From Candidatus Bathyarchaeota archaeon A05DMB-2 (lineage in GTDB: Archaea; Thermoproteota; Bathyarchaeia; Bathyarchaeales; Bathycorpusculaceae), in NCBI GenBank assembly GCA_018475625.1, contig JAAKEZ010000009.1, forward strand, positions 50,512 through 114,511: DNA of 64,000 nt, in the 5' to 3' direction. Position numbers and translations under genes: made by a program. This document shows, piece after piece, positions 8,791 through 18,365 of the stretch. Below the pieces are notes generated by a model. That model had not been told where the DNA came from. It worked only from the letters and a program-made list of their open reading frames with translations, and made no database searches. Every line of letters begins with the position of its first letter. Positions within the stretch are counted from its first letter, which is position 1.

Positions 8791-10224
8791 CTAAGGCTGC
8801 CACTTTTCTACCAGATACTTCGGGATTTCGCTGCTGTCGCGTGGTCCCACTTGCACCTTCCAGCCGCTGAGTTCTTCGATTTCGCCGCTTATCCTTGAGG
8901 CTTTGCCTGGAATGATGAGTTTCCTGTGCTTAACCTTGTTCTCTATGCCCGTTTCTTTTATGGCATCCGCAACCTTCTCCGCTGTCAGTTTGCGTCCTGC
9001 AACTCCGCTGTCCACAGCTGAGCCTTCAGTGTCCACGACAATCAGGTAAGCGTTGATCTTGGAGTTCTCGATGTCCGAGGCGACGGTGTAGTAGGTCAGC
9101 GCAAAGTTGGTGGTGAAAAACACTGGTGAATTCTCGTCTGGGGTGCCAAACACCTTCAAGCCGGGCTCCACAGCTACAGGTTTCCGTGGGTCAGTGTAAA
9201 TGTTTTGACGCAGAACCGCGTTCGGCAGAAGAGACCAGCCGTCAGCACCGTGCATCACCAGCACGTCAGCGTAGCGAACAATCAGCATGGCTGCCAAGTA
9301 GGCTTCGCGCCACTTGACGATTTCGTCTGCCGTTTCACCCTTGTCCATCCAAGCAGCCATCGGGATACCCATCAACGGAAAACCCGCAAGCTCCTCGCCC
9401 GCCTTGCAAGCAGCCCTGCGTAGCATGGTGAAGTTGTTCAGCGTATCAGCCAACCCTTCGTTAGCGAACGTGCCTGGGTCAAGAACTATGTCCTCAACGC
9501 CGTAAGCCTGCAAGGTCTTAGCAAGAGACATCAGCATGTCAAGGTCGTTCGGGGCAGAAGCCACCAGCGGACAACCATACATCAGTGCCAGTTCAGCCAT
9601 GTCTTTCCAGTTATCCATGTTCGCAGCGTACAGCAAAGGCTTGGCTTTCGGCGCTGCCATCAAACCTGCCTCAGCCACGTTCGAGTTCAAAGTGCACAAG
9701 ATTAACGGTAGATTAGTGTTTTCAACCACTTTCTTTACGGTTGCTTTGAATTTTTCAGGGTCATCTGAAGTGCTACGGACGGCAATCATGTCGAGTTTTA
9801 GTGTGTAGCCGATGTATTCATAGCTGAATTTTTCCACGTTCTTTATGCGGTTTAGCAACTCATCTTCGGGCATCTCATCTGTCACGTCAATCGCGATGGC
9901 GGTGGGGTTGAAGTACGTGAATTCGTGGCGGTACATAACGAGTTTTCCTCCTATCTTCACAGCCCTGTCGCCGACACCGACTACGACTTCCTTGACCGCG
10001 GGCTTCAGCATCTCCTTCAATTGTTTGTAGGCTTTCTCGTTCTCCTTCTTCAGCAACGGCGGACACTGCTCAAGCGTGACTTCGCGGTTGACGATTTTGG
10101 TGGCGAAAGCCATGCAATTCTCTTGACCGCACTCTTTGCAGTTAGTTTTAGGCAGAAGTTTGTAAACGTCTATGGGGCTCAATTCCTTTATTCCAACTTT
10201 GCTTTTCTTTTCTCTTTCACTCAT
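8791..10224 (-). CDS. cdhE: Acetyl-CoA decarbonylase/synthase gamma subunit
   Basis: A 477-residue large subunit of the corrinoid iron-sulfur protein. The N-terminus has the [4Fe-4S] motif CKECGQENCMAFA with a further Cys at QCPP, followed by a TIM barrel and a C-terminal cobamide-binding domain. It carries the methyl group on cobalt between the methyl-pterin and the A cluster of CdhC. It is the last Cdh gene of the operon, 15 bp after cdhD. ATG start; length normal for the family. Confidence 0.96.
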   Translation of the reverse strand: MSEREKKSKVGIKELSPIDVYKLLPKTNCKECGQENCMAFATKIVNREVTLEQCPPLLKKENEKAYKQLKEMLKPAVKEVVVGVGDRAVKIGGKLVMYRHEFTYFNPTAIAIDVTDEMPEDELLNRIKNVEKFSYEYIGYTLKLDMIAVRSTSDDPEKFKATVKKVVENTNLPLILCTLNSNVAEAGLMAAPKAKPLLYAANMDNWKDMAELALMYGCPLVASAPNDLDMLMSLAKTLQAYGVEDIVLDPGTFANEGLADTLNNFTMLRRAACKAGEELAGFPLMGIPMAAWMDKGETADEIVKWREAYLAAMLIVRYADVLVMHGADGWSLLPNAVLRQNIYTDPRKPVAVEPGLKVFGTPDENSPVFFTTNFALTYYTVASDIENSKINAYLIVVDTEGSAVDSGVAGRKLTAEKVADAIKETGIENKVKHRKLIIPGKASRISGEIEELSGWKVQVGPRDSSEIPKYLVEKWQP

Positions 10225-10239
10225 ACACCATTCTCTCCA

Positions 10240-11463
10240 TTAGAGTTTCATGGAAACCCAGTCAACGAACTTGCACGCGTCAGCTTTTTTGCCGCTAACC
10301 AGATGAGCCGTAACGTCTTTAAGCGTCTTCACCGCGGCGGGATGCATCATCATGAACAAGTCCACGCCAGCAAGCAGCAACGTCAGGGCGGTTGTCACCT
10401 CCCACAGTGGACCTCTAAGCTCACGAGGCTCCCACTCGGCACCCATCTTCAGCCACGCTTCACGCGCAGCCCAAGCGTTCGTGGTGCCAGAAGACATCGG
10501 ATGCGCCAACTCTACGTCACCCATCAAGCCCGCCAGCCGAGCGCGCTCCATGTTCGTGAACGCATAGTCCAAGCCGTAGCCCAGAGCAGCGGTCGTCAGG
10601 TCCATGACAATGTCCTCTTTGCCGAGGAAATCGTACAGGCGCCTGTTAAGCTCTCGAGCAAGGTTCAGGTCCATCGGAGTGAAAGACAATGCCACGTGCC
10701 CGTTTTTCTTAACGAACTTCGCGCAGCGCTCGACATCCATGTCCGCAGTTATCGAACTAATCAGAAACCGTTCTCCTGCGAATGTTTCAGCAATCTCCTC
10801 GAAAACATCAGCGTCCTTCACAGGGTCGCCGCAGCCGCCGATCACAAGCGGCACGTCAACAGCCTGCGTAATCTCCTCAATAGTCTTAACCGCGTCCTTC
10901 GGCGTCGCGTTCTTTAGCAACGGGTCAATGCTGATCAGGTGAACTGTAACCATGTCTGCGCCGAACTTATCAACCGCAAGTTTCGCCCAAGCCACAGGGT
11001 CGCCGATAACATCCTTCACATGCATCTTAACAGCCTTAGACAATGGAACTTCCATGTCGAAAACGTCAAGCGTAACGACGGGCGGATGAACTGTAGGACG
11101 CTCAAACGTATAGAAAGGAGGAGAGGTTTCGCCGCCTATGGTTATTGTTCTTCCGCGTGTTCCACCTTCCGCTTTGGTTGCGCCGAGCTTCACTTCAACG
11201 ATTTTGCCTGGATAGGTCTCAACGGGTCGCGCGAACTGCGTCATCATAAGCTCCGCGGGTTTGCCCTTCAAGCCCGGAACGGCTTTCAACTGGGGCATAA
11301 GTTGCCTTGGCAAAGCACCGGATTCCAGCCAGATCTCTAGATCTTTCACTTCAAGCTCGAAGTCTTCCAGTTCAATTTCTCGAAACTTCGCCAGAAGCTC
11401 CATGAGGTCGGGGCTGAGCGCTAACCCGTCGGCGCCTTCGTCTTTTTTCTTTTTTTCAGCCAC
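10240..11463 (-). CDS. cdhD: Acetyl-CoA decarbonylase/synthase delta subunit
   Basis: A 407-residue small subunit of the corrinoid iron-sulfur protein, which pairs with CdhE. The TIM barrel shows conserved strands such as PLVIGGCGDPVKDA and FLISSITAD. The N-terminus is charged and variable, as usual. It starts at ATG 11463, 12 bp after cdhC, with its own GGTGAAAG ribosome-binding site. It acts in methyl transfer from tetrahydropterin to the complex. Confidence 0.96.
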   Translation of the reverse strand: MAEKKKKDEGADGLALSPDLMELLAKFREIELEDFELEVKDLEIWLESGALPRQLMPQLKAVPGLKGKPAELMMTQFARPVETYPGKIVEVKLGATKAEGGTRGRTITIGGETSPPFYTFERPTVHPPVVTLDVFDMEVPLSKAVKMHVKDVIGDPVAWAKLAVDKFGADMVTVHLISIDPLLKNATPKDAVKTIEEITQAVDVPLVIGGCGDPVKDADVFEEIAETFAGERFLISSITADMDVERCAKFVKKNGHVALSFTPMDLNLARELNRRLYDFLGKEDIVMDLTTAALGYGLDYAFTNMERARLAGLMGDVELAHPMSSGTTNAWAAREAWLKMGAEWEPRELRGPLWEVTTALTLLLAGVDLFMMMHPAAVKTLKDVTAHLVSGKKADACKFVDWVSMKL

Positions 11464-11475
11464 AGGCTTTCACCT

Positions 11476-12879
11476 TTAGCTTTTCTTCTCGTCTTTCATT
11501 GAGCGGATGATGACTTTCTTGGCGTAGATTTTCGCGTCTTTCAGAATTATCTTGAACCCGCCAGCCATTATCGGTAGAGCCGCCGCTGTCGCTACTGGCA
11601 TCATTGCGCCTTCTTCCGCTTGAGCTTCTGCTGGCGCCACCTCTTCAACTGCTACTGCTTCGGTCCATCTTGCGACCACGGGGTGATTCTTCTCCTTCAG
11701 GAAAGCCTTCAAGGCATCGATGTTCTGCACGTCCTCTTCAGTGGCAATCTTGTCCACGATGTCTGCGGGAATGAAGTCTTTAACGCGTTCCTTAACTTCT
11801 TTAGGCAGCCAAACCACGCGGTTCCAGCCGTCGTCAGCTGCAAGGAACTTTTTTGAACGCATGTACTCAATTGACATTCCGTGGAATCCGTCTATTTGTC
11901 GTCCGCCCGCGGTTGAGTCAGCCAACGTGGAGAAGGGCAAGCCGTTAACGGTTACGCCTTTGAAGCTTCTGTGAACCACACCGAAACCGTCAACCTCCGG
12001 AATGTAGAACGCCACAGCCTCGAAGCATCCGCATGAAGTGTGCGGGTGGCCAAACGCCGTGTACAGCCAGACCTGATTAACTTCGCCCAGTGTGCGCTTC
12101 TTGACCTCCTCATTTACGCCTGCGAATTCACCTTTCTCCGCGTTTAATAGCTCGCCTCTTTCGATAGCGAACACGGGTCCTTTCGGGTCAATTTGTGCTG
12201 ACGCTCGTCCGTCGAACCAGCTGATGGCGCCGCAGTTGCTGTAGCGTTGTGGTGTGATGACGCAAACGTGGCTGGGAGCGAATGACTGACAAAGGACGCA
12301 ACCGTAGAATTTGTCAACTTCCTCGTCTTTCAAGCCTCTGGCTTTGGCGTCGCGTGTCTCGTAGTCATTCATGGCTACAGGATACAGTTCTTTGACTTTG
12401 TCGGGGTCGGTTATGAAGGTTATCTGCACTTTCTCGATGATGGGCAACTCGCTCTTGAAAAGCTTGTACAAGACTTTGCCGATGTACTCGAAACTGTTCA
12501 AGCCCTTCTGGAAAGATTTCTTGCCTAAGCGTATCCAAATGTCATAGCGCTGGTTGAGGTGCATAAAGCCTTCGATGTAGTTGAGATAGCCGTGTATGCG
12601 CCTTTCGATGACGCCTTCAAGCTGCGAGTCAAGTGTGGAGCCTGCCGCTTCCACCAATATGCCCAGTGGATAGGCGTCGCCTTCTTTCATGTCTTTGATG
12701 TCTGGACCGATTATGGTTACTTTTCCATCTTCGATTGCGTCCATGGGTCTAACTTTGGCTAGTTCAAACTTCTCTTTGACTGTGGGTCCGCCGAGTTCGA
12801 CTTGCATGTCGTTTCTGCGTATGCGTTCGCCCTCGTATATGACGCCCACATCTACAGGTATGTCTTTAAACATTGACAT
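11476..12879 (-). CDS. cdhC: Acetyl-CoA decarbonylase/synthase beta subunit (A cluster)
   Basis: A 467-residue subunit that forms acetyl-CoA from the methyl group, CO and CoA at the Ni-Ni-[4Fe-4S] A cluster. The cluster ligands are visible: CVLCQSFAPSHVC, then GHPHTSCGCFEA. It lacks the extra N-terminal domain of bacterial AcsB, as archaeal CdhC does. The C-terminus carries an Ala/Glu-rich linker and a hydrophobic-basic tail. ATG start; 2 bp from the cdhB stop, so translation is probably coupled. Confidence 0.96.
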   Translation of the reverse strand: MSMFKDIPVDVGVIYEGERIRRNDMQVELGGPTVKEKFELAKVRPMDAIEDGKVTIIGPDIKDMKEGDAYPLGILVEAAGSTLDSQLEGVIERRIHGYLNYIEGFMHLNQRYDIWIRLGKKSFQKGLNSFEYIGKVLYKLFKSELPIIEKVQITFITDPDKVKELYPVAMNDYETRDAKARGLKDEEVDKFYGCVLCQSFAPSHVCVITPQRYSNCGAISWFDGRASAQIDPKGPVFAIERGELLNAEKGEFAGVNEEVKKRTLGEVNQVWLYTAFGHPHTSCGCFEAVAFYIPEVDGFGVVHRSFKGVTVNGLPFSTLADSTAGGRQIDGFHGMSIEYMRSKKFLAADDGWNRVVWLPKEVKERVKDFIPADIVDKIATEEDVQNIDALKAFLKEKNHPVVARWTEAVAVEEVAPAEAQAEEGAMMPVATAAALPIMAGGFKIILKDAKIYAKKVIIRSMKDEKKS

Positions 12880-12881
12880 TT

Positions 12882-13427
12882 TTATTGTTGTCCTCCTTCA
12901 AATTTTGAAGTCATGACCTTGAGGTTCGAAGCCCACTCTTCCAGGGTTCCGTTGGGATAAGACCAGCTTGCATGTGGGTGATAAAGGTTGTCCAGCGTTA
13001 TGGTTTTGAGGTCTGGCGCAAAGTGTTTCAGTCCGGACAGGATAAGCGCTTCCATGTAATAGGGCAAGCCAACGAACAACGCCAGATCAGGGTGACCTTT
13101 GCCGTCAAGTCCCTGCCACGACGGGTCAACCAGACGGTTGCCGATGTCCATCGCAGACATGAAGCCTGCCGGTTCGTAGCCGCGTTTCAGGAACTCGCCT
13201 ACCATGTGTGCGGTTGCGACCACGGGCACTTTTGAGGCTTTGGCGAAATCAATTATGTATTCGATGAGTTGTCTGCCTTCCATCCAGCGTTCGGTGGCGT
13301 TGCTGCCCACGATGAGTATTGGCCGAGCAGCTTTCTTTATCATCGCCACAGCTACGTCGGGCTTCATTATCGGGTTTGCTTTCTTTGTGGCTGCAATTTC
13401 TGCGCATTGCCAAGGTTCACATGACAT
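12882..13427 (-). CDS. cdhB: CO dehydrogenase/acetyl-CoA synthase epsilon subunit
   Basis: A 181-residue DHS-like NAD/FAD-binding-fold protein typical of archaeal CO dehydrogenase epsilon subunits, with segments PILIVGSNATER and LFVGLPYYMEA. It binds CdhA in the alpha2-epsilon2 component and may help electron transfer. This subunit is absent from bacterial enzymes, so its presence marks an archaeal complex. It sits 6 bp after cdhA and 2 bp before cdhC. Confidence 0.94.
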   Translation of the reverse strand: MSCEPWQCAEIAATKKANPIMKPDVAVAMIKKAARPILIVGSNATERWMEGRQLIEYIIDFAKASKVPVVATAHMVGEFLKRGYEPAGFMSAMDIGNRLVDPSWQGLDGKGHPDLALFVGLPYYMEALILSGLKHFAPDLKTITLDNLYHPHASWSYPNGTLEEWASNLKVMTSKFEGGQQ

Positions 13428-13433
13428 TCTTCA

Positions 13434-15782
13434 TCACTCCTTCTTTTTACGTATCATTCTCGGAAGCAACGTCGGGTCCGGAATCACCGTTTCCTTCCAG
13501 CCCTTCGCTTCCAATATTGCTGTGATTTCGTCTTTCATGGTCATGGGCACATCAGCCATCGTGCGCACAAACAGGTGCAGGTCTGGTGGCATGACCCCGT
13601 AATGGCGCTTGTGCAAATCAATGTAATGGCTTAGCTTTATGCTGCGTCCCTTCCAGGTGTCGTTGGGTCTGATGCATAGCTTGGCGATGGCTACCATGGC
13701 TTCTTGTGGTGTTTCAACTGTCTGGAACAGATGCTCAGGCGCTGGTCCAATGTTGACTTTGTCTCCTGTGCGGGCGTCGTAGACTTCCCAGTCTTCGGGT
13801 TTGTCTTCTCTGCCGAGTAGCATGCGGCGGTACTTGCTGCCATGCGGCCCGACGAGGACGGGGACGCCTAAGCGCCAGAAGCCAGCCGCGATTGAGGCTG
13901 CTTTCTGCGAGTATGCGCCCCACGCTAAGCCGACTGCGCCGACGCGGTTGTGTATGTAATCCGCGATTTCCTCGTAGTTGCCTCTTAATGGGCGTTTAGC
14001 GAATATGTTGGCGACTTTGATGGCTGCACCTGCAATGTGCGAGTTGGCGACGCATGAACCGACGTTGAGTACACCTCCAGCTTCGAATGTGCCAGTGAAT
14101 TCTTCGTAGAGCGTCTTGCCCTCATCGTTCTTGTATGAGCCTGCGGACATGGCTGAGCAGCCCGAAGTCACAACAATATAGCGGCGGAGAGCAAACTCTC
14201 TGCAGATGTCGTAAACGTCTTTGCCGCCATGTGGGTAGTTGGCGCAGCCTACGACTGCAAGTATGCCTGGGATTTCGCCGAGCACGATGGGGCTGCCGAC
14301 GTTACGTATTTCTACGTCTTGCACGGCACCTCTGCCTGCACGGCACAGGTTCGTTTCTTCAATCATGTATTTCTCGCCGGCTTTAACTATGAAGCTGTGT
14401 ATTTGCAGTTTGACTGGACAGACTTCTTCGCAGCGTCCGCATCCGATACATTCCTCGTAAAGTTCAGTTAGTGGCGCGATGTTGCCTTCGGTAGCTGCCT
14501 TCAGCGCTGCTGGAATTTTGAGGTCTTGCGGGCAACTTCTCTGGCACATGTTGCATTGTCTGCATGTCTTCGCCAACGCCACGATTTCGTCGATTTCTGG
14601 GAGAACCTTCATTTTCCTGCGGATGGGCGCTATTTGCTTGGCGACTTTGACGGCGACTTCGCCGACTTTGTCAGGGTCAAGGATGAGTACGCCTGGCACT
14701 TTGCCGCTTACGAGGTCTGCTACAATTTCGTCTGCAGGGTCGTTTGTGCGGTCTTTGAAGCCCATGCAGTTTTTCTCTGACGCAGCGATGACTGGTGCCT
14801 TGACGCGTTCAGCTTCGTTGAACATATCTGTTCTGACGCACTGCTCATCGAGAACGACTACATCTGCGAACCCCCCGCGTATGAAGCGTAGTTGCCAGCT
14901 GATTGGTCCGACGATTTTGGCTCGGTCATAGTAGCGGGTGTTATCGAATGCGGTGCAGCATAAGCCCACGACTTCCATCTTGTCGGCTAAACCGCTATCT
15001 TTCATGTAGTCGATTATTCCAACTGAGGGCACGACATTGTGTCCAATGCACATGATAACGGGCTTTGAAGTGTCGACTGTTCCGATGCCCATTTGGATGA
15101 GTGGGGCTTCTGGGTCAGCCTTCGGAAAGTTTAACGTTGAGATTTGAGCTATATCCGCGACTTCCATGCCAACTTGGTCAATCATGCCAGCGTGGAAAGC
15201 CTTTGATTCAAAATCCAAGTTGTTGCCTTCTTGACCAGTGTGCGCAGCAGAGAGGCAATGGGTAATCTGGGTTTCACAGTACTCCAAAACATCTTCCAAA
15301 TCGCCCAGTGTTTCAGGCCTTATTCCCGTGACAAGTCTAGTGACTGGAGCTTCAACCTTAACATTTAAGCCGCCAACATCGATTGGATGCCGCCGACCAT
15401 ATTTTTCGATTAAGTGATCCACTACGTGGCGCGCGTGGCCCGTGTGTGTTGCTGCGCCGATGCTGCAAGCTAAGAGCACGATCCGGGACGATTGGGCACC
15501 AATATCAAGCCCGCAGGCTCCGCGTTTTCCCGCCGTCAAGTCACACTTGCCGTAAGTGCAGAGACAGCATAGGTCACAATCAGGCATGTAGAAGGGCTTG
15601 TATCTGTTCAGGAGCTTCATGTCCCAGTCTCTTAGCGTGGTCAAGCTTGGCATTGGTGTGGGTCCCATGGGTTCAGCCCAAGAGTCATCGACAACTTTTC
15701 CTATGGATAATTCAAGATTCTTAATAAGACCAGTGCTGGTCTTCATTTCGTCGATTTTTACGTGCACGTTTTTAGTGGTCAA
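13434..15782 (-). CDS. cdhA: CO dehydrogenase alpha subunit (C cluster)
   Basis: A 782-residue Ni-Fe CO dehydrogenase that reduces CO2 to CO. The N-terminus has the B/D-cluster cysteines (CDLCCLCTYGKCDLTAGKRG), followed by the hybrid-cluster fold. Two extra ferredoxin motifs (CRQCNMCQRSCP and CIGCGRCEEVCP) mark the archaeal CdhA form; C-cluster segments follow, including VTSGCSAMSAG. The start is TTG at 15782 with CAGAGG just upstream. It is the first Cdh gene of the operon, 142 bp after cooC2, with its own likely promoter. Confidence 0.97.
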   Translation of the reverse strand: MTTKNVHVKIDEMKTSTGLIKNLELSIGKVVDDSWAEPMGPTPMPSLTTLRDWDMKLLNRYKPFYMPDCDLCCLCTYGKCDLTAGKRGACGLDIGAQSSRIVLLACSIGAATHTGHARHVVDHLIEKYGRRHPIDVGGLNVKVEAPVTRLVTGIRPETLGDLEDVLEYCETQITHCLSAAHTGQEGNNLDFESKAFHAGMIDQVGMEVADIAQISTLNFPKADPEAPLIQMGIGTVDTSKPVIMCIGHNVVPSVGIIDYMKDSGLADKMEVVGLCCTAFDNTRYYDRAKIVGPISWQLRFIRGGFADVVVLDEQCVRTDMFNEAERVKAPVIAASEKNCMGFKDRTNDPADEIVADLVSGKVPGVLILDPDKVGEVAVKVAKQIAPIRRKMKVLPEIDEIVALAKTCRQCNMCQRSCPQDLKIPAALKAATEGNIAPLTELYEECIGCGRCEEVCPVKLQIHSFIVKAGEKYMIEETNLCRAGRGAVQDVEIRNVGSPIVLGEIPGILAVVGCANYPHGGKDVYDICREFALRRYIVVTSGCSAMSAGSYKNDEGKTLYEEFTGTFEAGGVLNVGSCVANSHIAGAAIKVANIFAKRPLRGNYEEIADYIHNRVGAVGLAWGAYSQKAASIAAGFWRLGVPVLVGPHGSKYRRMLLGREDKPEDWEVYDARTGDKVNIGPAPEHLFQTVETPQEAMVAIAKLCIRPNDTWKGRSIKLSHYIDLHKRHYGVMPPDLHLFVRTMADVPMTMKDEITAILEAKGWKETVIPDPTLLPRMIRKKKE

Positions 15783-15823
15783 TCTCGAACCTCTGTAAAG
15801 GTTTAGCTATTACCAGCATTACA

Positions 15824-15838
15824 ATGTTTTTAAACTTT
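15824..15838 (-). promoter_or_regulatory. Likely TATA box of the cdhABCDE operon
   Basis: On the minus strand, AAAAGTTTAAAAACAT lies about 45 bases upstream of the cdhA TTG. It matches an archaeal BRE-TATA arrangement and would place transcription start near 15,800, leaving a short leader that contains the CAGAGG ribosome-binding site. Confidence 0.5.
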
Positions 15839-15924
15839 TCCAGATTTTCTAGCTAAAAGTCATGGTGCGCACGAATAAATGGCACTTATTTTAGAAGAAT
15901 GTAAAAATAACCTGTGGTCAGCCT

Positions 15925-16689
15925 TTACACGTACCCCGCAGCTTTCAGTATCCTCTTTACAGAAACGTAAGCAGCATTATCAGCAGGCAAGTCAAGGAGA
16001 GATTTGCCATCAAGAACATACTCATCCAGCTGCTCATCCGAAGTTATTTTTCCCAAATACTTAAACTTCAAATCTGCTTCCGCTTGACCGCCCAAGTTCT
16101 CAGGGAACCTGTAACCGCCCACAATGTAGAAATTAACAAACTCCAAGTCAACCTCTTTAGCGATGCGGTACGCGCGTTTGACATGGTCGAAGGATTTCTT
16201 CGAGTGATCCAGAATGTCGATGATATCATCCACTTTTGACGTAATGCGCCTGTTCAAGTGCTCAAGCCCTGCTGGAGAATCAATCAGCACGTACCTGTAA
16301 TTCTTGGTCAGCGACCCTAATGCGCCTTTTAAAGCGGCGTTCGGCATGCAGTAGCAGCCTTCAACCCATTTGGTGCCAACAGCCAGAAAATCAAAACTAT
16401 TACTCTCAAATAAGCCGCTGCTCCATATCTTGCTCTCTATCCTTTCGGTAGGCGGAACCCCGACCGTGGTGCCTCCCTGCTCAATGAACGTGCTCACGAG
16501 TAGTTCAGAGATTGTGTGTTTTCCCGCTTCTTTAAGATCGATTCCAACCATCTCGGCGAGGTTTTGGTCTGGGTCAGCATCCACCAGCAGCAACGGCGCC
16601 TGACCAGTTTCCACGAAGTGTTTTGCCATTAAAGCCACGAAACTGGATTTTCCGGTTCCTCCGCGACCGATAGTTACAATCATTTTCAT
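15925..16689 (-). CDS. CooC-like Ni-insertion ATPase (second copy)
   Basis: A 254-residue MinD/CooC-type P-loop ATPase with a deviant Walker A, GRGGTGKSS, a VDADPDQNLAEM switch region, and a CxC metal motif in GCYCMPNAAL. CooC-type proteins use ATP to load nickel into CO dehydrogenase. The ATG at 16689 is preferred because homology begins at MIVTIG; an upstream in-frame ATG lies at 16704. It is 35 bp downstream of cooC1 and immediately upstream of cdhA. It is clearly diverged from its neighbour, so the two may serve different clusters. Confidence 0.85.
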   Translation of the reverse strand: MKMIVTIGRGGTGKSSFVALMAKHFVETGQAPLLLVDADPDQNLAEMVGIDLKEAGKHTISELLVSTFIEQGGTTVGVPPTERIESKIWSSGLFESNSFDFLAVGTKWVEGCYCMPNAALKGALGSLTKNYRYVLIDSPAGLEHLNRRITSKVDDIIDILDHSKKSFDHVKRAYRIAKEVDLEFVNFYIVGGYRFPENLGGQAEADLKFKYLGKITSDEQLDEYVLDGKSLLDLPADNAAYVSVKRILKAAGYV

Positions 16690-16724
16690 ACATATAACCT
16701 CCACAACAATTGGTACGCATGAAT

Positions 16725-17504
16725 TTAGCTGTTCTTCTCGATGAGCTTCTCACACAGCCCGTCTATGACTTGCACCGCTTCAATCTCCCTGTTCAGAAGC
16801 GGCGTTTCTCCCCGCATGTCCGCCTCAGTCACTTTTGGGTCAAACGGAATGAACGTGAGCAGGGATAAATCGTTTTTCTCTGCATAAGCGGTTATCGCCT
16901 GTTTCTGAGCGTCGTTCATCACTCTGTTCCCGACGAGGTAAAGCTGCTTCATCCCAGCGGCTGCAGCCAAATCGTGAATGTGTTTGGCAGTCTCCAGAGA
17001 TTTCAGGTTGGAATCCGCCACGATGAGCAAGGCATCCACTTGTTTAGCGGTTCCTCTGCCTATGTGTTCGACACCTGCCTCCAAATCCAGAACAACGGCT
17101 TCGTTTCGCTCCACAATCAAGTGTCTCAGCAAGGCGCGGATGACGGCGTTCGGCGCGCACATGCAACCTGAACCCATCGCTTTCACAGTTCCCATTACGA
17201 TTAGGTTCACGCCAAAAGGTGTGCTGACGGAATAGTCGCGGACGATGTCGTCAACCGTGAATGATAAGCGGTAAACGCCAGAGTAGCCAGTGCCCGTCTT
17301 GGAGTCAACCAACTCTTTATTCTCGGAGATTGGCACGATTTTGCGCGCTTCTTCAGTTGACAAGCCCAGCGTCAAAGCAAGGTTAGGCGAAGAATCCGCA
17401 TCTATCGCTATTGTTTTTAGCCCCCTCTCTGCAAACCCTCGCGCGAGACCCCCGGCAATCAGGGTTTTGCCAACGCCGCCTTTACCAGAAACCGCTATCT
17501 TCAT
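16725..17504 (-). CDS. cooC: CooC-type CO dehydrogenase maturation ATPase
   Basis: A 259-residue P-loop ATPase with deviant Walker A GKGGVGKT, the IDADSSPNLALTLG segment and a CxC motif in GCMCAPNAVI, the hallmarks of CooC/AcsF. It probably inserts Ni into the C cluster of CdhA or the A cluster of CdhC. First gene of the minus-strand cooC-cooC2-cdh unit, divergent from the MetF-like gene with 126 bp between start codons. ATG start. Confidence 0.9.
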   Translation of the reverse strand: MKIAVSGKGGVGKTLIAGGLARGFAERGLKTIAIDADSSPNLALTLGLSTEEARKIVPISENKELVDSKTGTGYSGVYRLSFTVDDIVRDYSVSTPFGVNLIVMGTVKAMGSGCMCAPNAVIRALLRHLIVERNEAVVLDLEAGVEHIGRGTAKQVDALLIVADSNLKSLETAKHIHDLAAAAGMKQLYLVGNRVMNDAQKQAITAYAEKNDLSLLTFIPFDPKVTEADMRGETPLLNREIEAVQVIDGLCEKLIEKNS

Positions 17505-17630
17505 GGTGCTCTCCAGTGAAAAAGTAATTTCGTTCGATAGTTTATTTACGTTTCCTTGAAAAAACGGGAAAACAGATATGCAAAAGATTTTTTAATCCAA
17601 ATATATCTTCCCTTAAGCCGTGATGATATA

Positions 17631-18356
17631 ATGAAGATACTTAACGAGTTTGTTCCAACACGCAAATTTCTGAAGCTTGCCGAAGAAATCAAAGACCTAG
17701 TTGATGGATGGAACGTCACTGACAGCGCTGCTGGTTTTCCAGCACCCAGCGGAACAGTTGTAAGCTGCATACTCAAGTCGAAGTATCCAGAAAAATACGT
17801 TTGCCCCATATTCATCCTGCACTACAAAGGACCAGTCGAGGTAGGTGGCTTAGCTTTAGCAGCGGACATCATCGGCTTAGACGGATTAGCAATCACAATG
17901 GGCGATGTTCCCAAATACGGCGAACCAATAAAAATGCTGAAATCCTCCGAAGACGCCCGAGACTTCTTACGCACAACAGTGAAACTCAAGAATCTCAAGT
18001 TAGGCTGCTTACTAACAGCGCGGCGATCAATAGAAGAAACGCTTACGCGTGTAAGAGACTCATGGGACTTTATCTATTTCATGAGGCTTGAAGACAAATC
18101 CTTCCCCGCGCTGGAGCAGGTGGCCAAAGAATGCAAACGCCTAAACAAACCCATCTACGCATACTTCCTGGTGGGAACGCCCAAAAACGTAGAAACCGTG
18201 AAGATGATTGGGTGGCCAGTCGCCGCAACCATGGATACAGTTGAAGAAAAGGCAGCAAAGCTGGATGGTCTCGTTGACGGCATAATTGCCACATGCGCAG
18301 GCGACGCTGAAGGCGACAAAGAGATGCTGCAGAAACTGCAGAAATTCAGAAGCTAA
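17631..18356 (+). CDS. MetF-like methylenetetrahydropterin reductase homologue
   Basis: A 241-residue TIM-barrel resembling 5,10-methylenetetrahydrofolate reductase (MTHFR): NVTDSAAGFPAPSGT at the first strands, then CPIFILHYKGP, and IIGLDGLAITMGDVPKYG, which corresponds to the family's GD-P loop. It would reduce a methylene- to a methyl-pterin. It is divergent from cooC and next to the CO dehydrogenase operon, so a methyl-branch role is likely, but the cofactor and pterin are unknown. Start ATG 17631 has GTGATGA directly upstream; an in-frame extension to 17556 crosses a TATA-like AAATATATC and is rejected. Confidence 0.75.
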   Translation: MKILNEFVPTRKFLKLAEEIKDLVDGWNVTDSAAGFPAPSGTVVSCILKSKYPEKYVCPIFILHYKGPVEVGGLALAADIIGLDGLAITMGDVPKYGEPIKMLKSSEDARDFLRTTVKLKNLKLGCLLTARRSIEETLTRVRDSWDFIYFMRLEDKSFPALEQVAKECKRLNKPIYAYFLVGTPKNVETVKMIGWPVAATMDTVEEKAAKLDGLVDGIIATCAGDAEGDKEMLQKLQKFRS

Positions 18357-18365
18357 ACACCAGAA

